Under the pieces are notes generated by a model. The model worked only from the letters and a program-made list of their open reading frames with translations, had not been told where the DNA came from and did not search any database. From Bacteroidota bacterium (GTDB taxonomy: Bacteria; Bacteroidota; Bacteroidia; Bacteroidales; VadinHA17), in contig JADFUQ010000069.1 of the NCBI GenBank assembly GCA_015222065.1, positions 1 to 6,634 of the forward strand: 6,634 nt of DNA, read 5' to 3'. Position numbers and translations under genes: made by a program. The first letter of the stretch is position 1, and each line of letters starts with the position of its first letter. Of this stretch, positions 1 through 5,513 are shown in pieces.

Positions 1-749
1 TAGGCAAAACTCACTTCATGGAATCCGAATATTTCAGTTTCTCCGTTTTTATGCCGTATAATTAGTCTTCCTGATGGATCAATCCCGGTAATTTTGGCAG
101 TAAATTTTTTGTTTTCATGCTCAAATTGAACAAATTCCTGGTAATGATACAGGTTATTTAAGTAATTAGCTTTAATACTTTGCCTGTTTTTAACCTCTTT
201 TAACTGGTTGTACCGGAAATCAAGCTGCCTGCACAGCAGATTCAATGCGTCATCCAGGGAATGTTTTCTGCCGGTGATCTGAATTAATGATATAGGATTA
301 GAAGCATCTTCCGTGAATTTTTCCTGGTTAATATTTATTCCTATTCCGGCAACACAATAATCGAAATTATTACCTGAAATAGAGTTTTCAATTAAGATGC
401 CTGCAATTTTGTCATCTGACACGTAAATATCATTTGGCCATTTGATATAAATATTTTCGGTAAACAGTTCGAGAAAGTCCTTGATACCCAGTGATATTGC
501 CATTGAGAGAAGAAACTGTTCGTCAGCTTTCAGGAAAACCGGATAAAGAACAATGCTAATTGTCAGATTTTTATCCCGTTTGCTTTCCCATTTATTTGCA
601 CCATGCCCTCTGCCGGCGGTTTGTTGTTTTGCACTGATTATAGTACCTTCAGGGGGCCTTTTATGCTTTAATAAATTAGTTGCACAGGTGTTTGTTGAAG
701 GTATTACGTCATAGTATATTATTTTGTTCCCGATAATTTGTTCAGACAT
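1..749 (-). CDS. birA: Biotin--[acetyl-CoA-carboxylase] ligase (BirA, short form without HTH), 3' end at window edge
   Basis: Activates biotin with ATP and attaches biotinoyl-AMP to the acceptor lysine of biotin-dependent carboxylases in the cytoplasm. I translated this frame by hand: 249 codons are open from ATG at 749 to base 3, and the next codon begins TA and is cut by the window edge, so the stop may be the very next codon. Family motifs appear in order: DVIPSTN (residues 14-20), TAGRGHGANKW (44-54, biotin/biotinoyl-AMP loop), KWPNDI (103-108, with the catalytic-type lysine K103), KIAGILIEN (114-122) and AGIGININ (134-141), followed by a small C-terminal beta domain. It starts directly at the catalytic domain, so it lacks the N-terminal DNA-binding domain of E. 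coli BirA and is unlikely to be a repressor. A GGAGAA lies at 766-761, eleven bases before the start. The gene is divergent from rsfS. The loop reads GRGHGAN where E. coli has GRGRRGR. Confidence 0.93.
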   Translation of the reverse strand, partial: MSEQIIGNKIIYYDVIPSTNTCATNLLKHKRPPEGTIISAKQQTAGRGHGANKWESKRDKNLTISIVLYPVFLKADEQFLLSMAISLGIKDFLELFTENIYIKWPNDIYVSDDKIAGILIENSISGNNFDYCVAGIGININQEKFTEDASNPISLIQITGRKHSLDDALNLLCRQLDFRYNQLKEVKNRQSIKANYLNNLYHYQEFVQFEHENKKFTAKITGIDPSGRLIIRHKNGETEIFGFHEVSFA

Positions 750-843
750 AGTGTATGGTTTTCTCCGGTTTAATTAAATTGGCATTTTTATTGTAACAAT
801 AATATTACAATATTATATAATGAAATAATATAAACCGGTTTGT

Positions 844-993
844 TTATTGAATTTTAAATAACTTTTTTATCACTTTGAGAAGCCCTGTTCTTTTTTTCAG
901 TATGTTGAACCATGCAAAATCTCTCTTTTTCGGGAAAAATACAGCATAAATATACCGGTTATTAATCAAGGGAATTGTTCCATTGATTTCATT
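844..993 (-). other. Unassigned 49-codon minus-strand open frame, possible gene remnant or small protein
   Basis: A frame is open from base 993, just after tandem stops TAA TAG at 999-994, to a TAA at 846-844. It has no ATG; the most plausible start is TTG at 969, giving 41 residues. The predicted peptide looks protein-like rather than random: a hydrophobic/aromatic stretch (RYIYAVFFPKKRDFAWF) followed by a basic amphipathic tail (ILKKRTGLLKVIKKLFKIQ). It would lie upstream of and co-oriented with birA. I do not recognise the family. It could be the C-terminal remnant of a gene lost from this spot, a genuine small basic protein with a non-ATG start, or a chance open frame. The rsfS promoter lies immediately beyond its 5' limit, so a longer intact gene is not possible here. 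Confidence 0.25.
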
Positions 994-1005
994 CTATTAC
1001 ATTTG
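974..1005 (+). promoter_or_regulatory. Probable Bacteroidota-type promoter for rsfS operon (-33 ATTG, -7 TACATTTG)
   Basis: TACATTTG at 998-1005 matches the TAnnTTTG -7 consensus used by the primary sigma factor of Bacteroidota. ATTG at 974-977 sits 20 bases upstream, within the usual spacing for the TTTG/TTG -33 element. Transcription would begin near 1011, leaving a leader of about 10 bases before the ATG at 1022. This is a match to consensus only; no transcript evidence is available here. Confidence 0.6.
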
Positions 1006-1021
1006 TACTTAAATATTGTTA

Positions 1022-1387
1022 ATGAAAGTAAAAGAGCAAGTAGAAATAAAGGATCTTTTAGACACAATAAGAGAAGGAATTTTGCAGAAGAAGGGGCAAG
1101 AGATAGTAAATCTTGATTTTGCAGAACTTGAAAATACAGTTTGTTCGAATTTTATAATTTGTCAGGGGAATTCCAATATACAGGTTGAAGCAATCACACA
1201 ATCGGTAAGAAAAATTGTTAAAGAAGAATTAAATGAAAATCCCCGGCATATTGAAGGGCTTGAAAATGCACACTGGATATTAATGGATTACGGGGATGTG
1301 TTAGTACACATTTTTCAAAAAGAATTTAGAGATTTTTATAAACTTGAAGAGTTATGGGCCGATGCAAAAATTGAGAAAATTGATTAG
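1022..1387 (+). CDS. rsfS: Ribosomal silencing factor RsfS (Iojap/YbeB family)
   Basis: Binds ribosomal protein L14 (uL14) on the large subunit and blocks joining of the small subunit, damping translation in starvation or stationary phase. The 121-residue product has the full family pattern: an N-terminal helix, the central SNFIICQGNS strand (residues 42-51), then W-x-L-M-D-Y-G-D-V-L-V-H-I-F (85-98) and RDFYKLEELWADA (103-115). This is close to the family's usual length. I chose ATG at 1022 over the in-frame TTG at 1016, because 1016 would lie only about five bases after the inferred transcription start. There is no Shine-Dalgarno sequence, as is common in Bacteroidota. It appears to be the first gene of the operon, 14 bases ahead of ftsH. 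Nothing in the sequence suggests damage. Confidence 0.95.
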   Translation: MKVKEQVEIKDLLDTIREGILQKKGQEIVNLDFAELENTVCSNFIICQGNSNIQVEAITQSVRKIVKEELNENPRHIEGLENAHWILMDYGDVLVHIFQKEFRDFYKLEELWADAKIEKID

Positions 1388-1401
1388 TGAAAAAATGATT
1401 A

Positions 1402-3504
1402 ATGAGAATGATAGATCCAAAAAAAACAGATAAAAGCAAGGGAAAGACAGATAAGGATGGTAAACCTTCCGGCAAACCTAAATTCAATGCTTATTGGATT
1501 TATGGAGCTGTTGCCGTATCTATACTGGGGTTTCAACTTATTTTTTCAGGATCAGGAAACGAGGAGATAACCTGGCAGAGACTTGAACGGGAAATGATAA
1601 AAAATCATGATGTTGAAAAAATTGTTGTTGTGAATAAGGAAAAGGCAGAAATCTATATTAAGCCTGATTTGTTAACTTCCGACAGATACTCTGATGTTGA
1701 CAGTCATGGATTTGGAGGTATTCCTAATAACGGGCCACATTATTCTTACAACATTCCTTCAGTTGAGGTTTTTAGTGCAAATATTGAAGAGGCACAGAAA
1801 AAATATAACTACAACGAGAGCGAAATGATAAGTGTAAGGTATGAGACACGTAAGAATATTATGGGTGATTTGCTTGGATGGATCCTTCCTTTAGCTTTAT
1901 TGGTTGGTGTATGGTTATTTATTTTCCGCCGTATGGGTGGTGGTGCTGGTGCAGGTGGTGCAGGTAGTATTTTTAGTGTCGGAAAATCAAAAGCCCAGTT
2001 GTTTGATAAAGAATCACATGTAAAGATCGATTTCTCAGATGTTGCAGGGTTGGAAGAGGCGAAAATGGAGGTCAGAGAACTTGTTGATTTCCTGAAAAAT
2101 CCGAAAAAGTATACTGACCTGGGAGGTAAAATCCCGAAAGGTGCATTGTTAATCGGTCTTCCCGGTACAGGAAAAACTTTACTTGCGAAGGCGGTGGCAG
2201 GAGAAGCAAATGTGCCCTTCTTTTCAATTTCAGGATCTGATTTTGTTGAAATGTTTGTTGGAGTTGGAGCATCACGTGTACGCGACCTGTTTAAACAAGC
2301 CAAAGAGAAAGCACCCTGTATCGTTTTTATTGATGAGATTGATGCTGTTGGGCGTGCAAGGGGAAGAAATACCGGTTTTGGAGGCAACGACGAAAGAGAA
2401 AACACATTAAACCAGTTGCTTACTGAAATGGATGGCTTCGGTACTAATGTTGGTGTAATAATTCTTGCAGCTACGAACCGTGCTGATGTGCTCGATCGTG
2501 CTTTGCTTCGTGCCGGAAGATTTGACAGGCAAATACATGTTGATTTGCCTGATTTGATTGAGAGAGGGAAAATATTTGAGGTTCATTTAAAGCCTCTGAA
2601 ACTTCACAAAGATGTTGAAGTTGATTTCTTAGCTAAACAAACTCCTGGCTTTTCAGGAGCTGATATCGCTAATGTATGTAATGAAGCTGCTTTAATTGCT
2701 GCCAGAAAAAATAAAAAGAAGGTTGATAAGCAGGATTTTCACGATGCTGTTGACCGTATCGTTGGTGGTCTTGAAAGAAAAAACAAACTTATATCGCCTT
2801 ATGAGAAAAAAACTATTGCTTTTCACGAAGCCGGCCATGCTACAGTAAGTTGGCTGCTTGAGCATGCTAATCCTTTGCTTAAAGTAACAATAATACCACG
2901 GGGGAAAGCTCTGGGTGCTGCATGGTACCTGCCCGAAGAACGACAAATTACAACAACCGAACAATTACTTGATGAAATGGCAGCCGCACTTGGTGGCAGG
3001 GCCTCGGAAGAAATGACCTTCGGGAAAATATCAACCGGAGCGCTTAATGACCTCGAAAAAATTACGAAACAAGCTTATGCTATGGTTAGTTACTTCGGAA
3101 TGAGTGAAAAGGTCGGTAATCTTAGCTTTTATGATTCCTCCGGTCAGAATGAGTTTACTTTTAATAAACCATATAGCGAAAAAACAGCTGAACTAATAGA
3201 TGAAGAAGTAAAACGCCTTGTAAATGAGGCATATAACAAGGCCAAGGAAGTTCTGAAGAAGAACAAAAAAGGATTGATACAACTGGCTGAGTTGTTGTTG
3301 GAAAAAGAAGTGATCTTTAGCGAGGATCTGGAAAAAATATTTGGTAAAAAGAGAGGCAACATCACAAAAGAGACACAAGCAATGTTAATGAAAAGTAATT
3401 CAAAACCTTCTTCTTCATCGGGGACAAAAAAATCTTCAGGAAAAAAGCCTTCTTTCGGAATGTCTAAAAAGAAACCTCCGCAAAAAGAGGAACCTGGGAA
3501 ATAA
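1402..3504 (+). CDS. ftsH: ATP-dependent zinc metalloprotease FtsH
   Basis: Membrane-anchored hexameric AAA+ protease that pulls misassembled membrane proteins and selected regulatory proteins into a zinc protease chamber facing the cytoplasm. The 700 residues show a lysine-rich cytoplasmic start (1-29), TM1 (about 31-48), a periplasmic domain (about 50-153), TM2 (157-175) and a glycine-rich linker. The AAA+ domain follows: Walker A GLPGTGKT (252-259), pore motif MFVGVG (284-289), Walker B IVFIDE (307-312) and second region of homology TNRADVLDRALLRAGRFDR (358-376), with arginine fingers R370 and R373. The M41 peptidase has HEAGH (475-479) and probable third zinc ligand D550. The tail after about 640 is Ser/Lys/Pro-rich and likely disordered. 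Length exceeds E. coli FtsH (about 644), mainly through the two ends. The usual Walker A GPPGTGKT is GLPGTGKT here. ATG at 1408 is an alternative start. The small gaps on either side (14 bases each) indicate co-transcription with rsfS and the DUF2007 gene. Confidence 0.98.
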   Translation: MRMIDPKKTDKSKGKTDKDGKPSGKPKFNAYWIYGAVAVSILGFQLIFSGSGNEEITWQRLEREMIKNHDVEKIVVVNKEKAEIYIKPDLLTSDRYSDVDSHGFGGIPNNGPHYSYNIPSVEVFSANIEEAQKKYNYNESEMISVRYETRKNIMGDLLGWILPLALLVGVWLFIFRRMGGGAGAGGAGSIFSVGKSKAQLFDKESHVKIDFSDVAGLEEAKMEVRELVDFLKNPKKYTDLGGKIPKGALLIGLPGTGKTLLAKAVAGEANVPFFSISGSDFVEMFVGVGASRVRDLFKQAKEKAPCIVFIDEIDAVGRARGRNTGFGGNDERENTLNQLLTEMDGFGTNVGVIILAATNRADVLDRALLRAGRFDRQIHVDLPDLIERGKIFEVHLKPLKLHKDVEVDFLAKQTPGFSGADIANVCNEAALIAARKNKKKVDKQDFHDAVDRIVGGLERKNKLISPYEKKTIAFHEAGHATVSWLLEHANPLLKVTIIPRGKALGAAWYLPEERQITTTEQLLDEMAAALGGRASEEMTFGKISTGALNDLEKITKQAYAMVSYFGMSEKVGNLSFYDSSGQNEFTFNKPYSEKTAELIDEEVKRLVNEAYNKAKEVLKKNKKGLIQLAELLLEKEVIFSEDLEKIFGKKRGNITKETQAMLMKSNSKPSSSSGTKKSSGKKPSFGMSKKKPPQKEEPGK

Positions 3505-3518
3505 AAGATTATTTTTTT

Positions 3519-3719
3519 ATGGAAAAGGATTGGGTAATAGCTTATGAAACAAGGCAGGAGTATTTAGCTGAAATTGCCAGGACTGTTCTGTTTGATAATG
3601 ATATTAAATCAGTGATAATTAATAAAAAAGATTCTATTTATAATACACTTGGCGACATTGAGATATATGTTAACAGGGATAACCTGATTAGGGCAAAACA
3701 AATTTTACATAAGTTATAA
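3519..3719 (+). CDS. Small DUF2007-like protein ("putative signal transducing protein" family)
   Basis: A 66-residue soluble protein without signal peptide or membrane segment. It fits the DUF2007 pattern: an opening strand (WVIAYET, residues 5-11), a helix (about 12-28, YLAEIARTVLFDNDI), a strand with a conserved-looking turn (SVIINKKDS, 31-39), a second strand (GDIEIYV, 45-51) and a closing helix (NLIRAKQILHKL, 55-66). This gives a small ferredoxin-like alpha/beta fold. The family name suggests signalling, but no biochemical activity is established, and I assign the family from pattern recognition only. It sits 14 bases after ftsH and only two bases before the cdsA start, so it is almost certainly in the operon and probably translationally coupled to cdsA. 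The position suggests, without proving, a role in regulating membrane lipid synthesis or FtsH. Confidence 0.8.
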   Translation: MEKDWVIAYETRQEYLAEIARTVLFDNDIKSVIINKKDSIYNTLGDIEIYVNRDNLIRAKQILHKL

Positions 3720-3721
3720 AA

Positions 3722-4609
3722 TTGACCAATCTTATTCAACGATCCATAACCGGGCTTTTTATTATCATTATACTGGTGGGCAGTATATTACTAAGTGCCC
3801 TTTCATTTTTTCTGCTCTTTTTGATCATTCTTATAACCTCTATGCTGGAATTCTACAGGATGGCAAGATATACAAAGGCCCGGCCTCAGAAGTATTTTGG
3901 TGTAATGATCGGAGTGGTACTTTTTATAATGAATTTCTTGTTTGCAGTAGGGTTTATTAATCAGAAATATTTTTACATCTTTATTCCATTGGTAGTATTG
4001 GTTTTTATTAATGAATTATTTCTTAATAACAACCGCCCGTTTACAAATATTGCATATACTTTACTCGGTATTATTTACGTGGCAATCCCTTTGTCAATGA
4101 TTAATTACCTGGTACTTAGTCCCGCAGGGGAACTTTTTGGATTGCAAACCGGAAAGGAACCTGTTGATATTGTGAATTATATTTTTCAACCTGAAAGAAA
4201 AATTATTTATTCTTCCCATATTCTTCTTGGCTACTTCTTTCTGGTATGGGCCTATGACACAGGTGCTTATATTATAGGTATTCCTTTTGGGAAGCATAAA
4301 TTGTTTAAAAGGATTTCTCCAAAAAAATCCTGGGAGGGATTGTTTGGGGGTATATTTTTCGCTTTTATAGTATCAATTATCATTTCAAAAATTTTTGTTG
4401 ATTTGAGAATGTTAGACTGGTTTGTGATTGCTTTAATTGTTACAATTTTTGGAACCTTTGGAGATCTGGTTGAGTCCATGTTCAAGCGCAGTGTCGGGGT
4501 AAAAGATTCTGGAAATATTTTACCGGGACATGGTGGTTTGCTCGACCGGTTTGATGGGGTTTTCCTGTCATTACCTGTCGTTTTTACATATATTCGGTTT
4601 ATTACTTGA
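3722..4609 (+). CDS. cdsA: Phosphatidate cytidylyltransferase (CDP-diacylglycerol synthase)
   Basis: Condenses CTP with phosphatidic acid to give CDP-diacylglycerol, the branch-point precursor of phosphatidylserine/phosphatidylethanolamine and of the anionic phospholipids. The product of 295 residues is a polytopic inner-membrane protein with hydrophobic segments throughout. It ends in the complete family signature at residues 252-278: S-M-F-K-R, K261-D262, then P268-G-H-G-G and D275-R-F-D. A second conserved block is WAYDTGAY (176-183) followed by SPKKSWEG (199-206). Length is near the family norm. The start is TTG at 3722: an in-frame stop lies at 3710-3712 and the N-terminus (NLIQRSITG) matches the expected beginning of the family, so no ATG is available. 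The start is two bases after the previous stop codon, which favours translational coupling. Confidence 0.96.
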   Translation: MTNLIQRSITGLFIIIILVGSILLSALSFFLLFLIILITSMLEFYRMARYTKARPQKYFGVMIGVVLFIMNFLFAVGFINQKYFYIFIPLVVLVFINELFLNNNRPFTNIAYTLLGIIYVAIPLSMINYLVLSPAGELFGLQTGKEPVDIVNYIFQPERKIIYSSHILLGYFFLVWAYDTGAYIIGIPFGKHKLFKRISPKKSWEGLFGGIFFAFIVSIIISKIFVDLRMLDWFVIALIVTIFGTFGDLVESMFKRSVGVKDSGNILPGHGGLLDRFDGVFLSLPVVFTYIRFIT

Positions 4610-4640
4610 TTTTTAATTACTTTTGGGCAAAATATTTTTT

Positions 4641-5306
4641 ATGACAATACATAAAGAAGGATATAAAATTCTTATTCTCCTGCTAATTGTGTTGATACTG
4701 GTTGTCCTTATAGCTAATAATTTACTGGTGTCATCTGTTTTGGGTAGAAGAATTATTCTTTATGGTTGTATAGTATTATACCTGTTTGTTTTATTGTTTT
4801 TCAGGAAGCCGAAACGATCAATTGAGATAAACGAAAAACTGATTTATGCCCCTGCTGATGGAAATATTGTAGCTATTGAAGAGGTTGAGGAGAATGAGTT
4901 TTTTAAGGAGAAAAGGATACAAGTTTCTGTTTTTATGACAATTTTTGACATCCATATGAATGTTTTTCCTTTTAGTGGCAAAATTAAATATATGAAATAT
5001 CACCCGGGAAAAAACCTGATTGCTTTCCTGCCTAAATCATCGCAATTGAACGAAATGTCCTCCATCGTTATTGAAAATGAGAAGGGAACCGGTGTTTTGG
5101 TTCGTCAAATAGCCGGAGCTCTTGCACGCAGAATTGTTACCTATCCAAAACCGGGCGACAATGTGAAACAAGGTGATGAACTTGGGTTCATCAAGTTTGG
5201 TTCACGGGTTGACCTGTTCCTTCCAATCGGTACAAAAATAAATATTAACCTTGGACAGAGAGTAAAAGGAAAAAAATCCGTTATTGCCGAATTTGCCGAA
5301 GCCTAA
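4641..5306 (+). CDS. psd: Phosphatidylserine decarboxylase, short prokaryotic (archaetidylserine-like) form
   Basis: Decarboxylates phosphatidylserine to phosphatidylethanolamine at the membrane, using a pyruvoyl group made by self-cleavage. From ATG at 4641 the product has 221 residues. Two hydrophobic segments (about 8-29 and 38-54) anchor it. The catalytic part carries APADG (70-74, D73), DIHMN (103-107, H105), RQIAGALARRIVTY and FGSRVD, where cleavage between Gly187 and Ser188 would give a beta chain of about 187 residues and an alpha chain of about 34. D73/H105/S188 match the Asp-His-Ser set known in E. coli Psd. It is shorter than E. coli Psd (about 320) but normal for the short class found in Bacteroidota. 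An in-frame TTG at 4623 would add six residues (MGKIFF) and cannot be excluded. It follows cdsA by 31 bases, and the enzyme between the two, phosphatidylserine synthase, is not in the window. Confidence 0.95.
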   Translation: MTIHKEGYKILILLLIVLILVVLIANNLLVSSVLGRRIILYGCIVLYLFVLLFFRKPKRSIEINEKLIYAPADGNIVAIEEVEENEFFKEKRIQVSVFMTIFDIHMNVFPFSGKIKYMKYHPGKNLIAFLPKSSQLNEMSSIVIENEKGTGVLVRQIAGALARRIVTYPKPGDNVKQGDELGFIKFGSRVDLFLPIGTKININLGQRVKGKKSVIAEFAEA

Positions 5307-5321
5307 AAAACACTATCTTTA
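5292..5321 (+). promoter_or_regulatory. Possible weak promoter at the end of psd, driving the AI-2E-family gene
   Basis: TTTG at 5292-5295 (inside the last psd codons) is followed after 18 bases by TATCTTTA at 5314-5321, one mismatch from the TAnnTTTG -7 consensus. Transcription from it would begin near 5327 and produce a leader of 140-190 bases containing the inverted repeats described below. The spacing is one base short of the usual range and the last G of the box is missing, so this is only a candidate. Confidence 0.3.
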
Positions 5322-5338
5322 GCATGCAAAGTTGATTT

Positions 5339-5438
5339 ATGAACCGAACATGAACTTTTTTAATTAAAAATTTTATTTACAAGAATGATTAAAATAAGTT
5401 CATGTGAGTTCCTGAAACCTGCTTGCAGGTTCATGAAC
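5339..5438. repeat. Nested inverted repeats with alternative hairpins between psd and the AI-2E-family gene
   Basis: ACATGAACTT at 5348-5357 is perfectly complementary to AAGTTCATGT at 5396-5405, with a 38-base AT-rich loop. The pairing resumes outside it: ATGAACC at 5339-5345 pairs with GGTTCAT at 5428-5434, leaving a 2-base bulge on one side and 22 bases on the other. A competing local hairpin pairs AACCTG (5416-5421) with CAGGTT (5426-5431) around a CTTG loop, and GTTCATG (5398-5404) with CATGAAC (5432-5438). The two folds share bases and cannot form together. No run of T follows the 3' arm, so it is not a typical intrinsic terminator. It may be a leader structure, an operator array or an mRNA-end stabiliser. 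Confidence 0.5.
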
Positions 5439-5472
5439 ACCTTAATAGTTCAATAATTGTGAATAATGCGCG

Positions 5473-5507
5473 AAAATTTTTCGTATAATATTTTTTCGAA
5501 AAATTTT
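5473..5507. repeat. Perfect 11-bp inverted repeat just upstream of the preferred AI-2E start
   Basis: AAAATTTTTCG at 5473-5483 and CGAAAAATTTT at 5497-5507 are exact reverse complements separated by 13 A/T bases. The right arm ends six bases before ATG at 5514. If translation starts there, the repeat is a hairpin or a dyad operator in the leader; if it starts at ATG 5466, the repeat lies inside the first codons. The stem is AT-rich and would be only moderately stable as RNA. Confidence 0.5.
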
Positions 5508-5513
5508 AAACAA

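Larger units (their letters stand above)
750..1021. other. Divergent intergenic region between birA and rsfS
   Basis: This 272-base AT-rich gap separates two divergently transcribed genes and must hold promoters for both. The rsfS side has a good promoter candidate (listed separately). On the birA side I see only weak -7-like words on the minus strand, TATTATTG at 804-797 and TAATATTG at 815-808, with no convincing -33 partner. Short palindromes are present: ATTGTAACAAT (790-800), AATATT-AC-AATATT (801-814) and AAACCGGTTT (832-841). These could be operator sites but are short enough to arise by chance in such DNA. The middle is occupied by a minus-strand open frame at 844-993. No RNA gene is recognisable. 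Confidence 0.6.

Noticed and set aside
923..937. Mini-hairpin TTTTTCGGGAAAAA
   Set aside because: Five A-T pairs around a short loop are too weak, and it lies inside the minus-strand open frame rather than after a gene.
902..949. 15-codon plus-strand frame starting at ATG 902
   Set aside because: Too short, no initiation context, and upstream of the inferred rsfS promoter.
755..960. CCGGTT words at 765, 835 and 955 as a possible operator array
   Set aside because: The same word occurs inside coding sequence (for example near 2372, 4546), and spacing is irregular, so it is a common word in this DNA.
1809..2405. 198-codon minus-strand open frame inside ftsH
   Set aside because: It lies opposite the conserved AAA+ domain, and its composition is what the antisense of that coding sequence gives. 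No family resemblance.
5357..5370. 14-bp palindrome TTTTTAATTAAAAA
   Set aside because: Made only of A and T in an AT-rich gap; expected by composition.
5416..5465. Intrinsic terminator after psd
   Set aside because: The hairpin at 5416-5431 is plausible, but no run of T follows it; the next bases are mixed.
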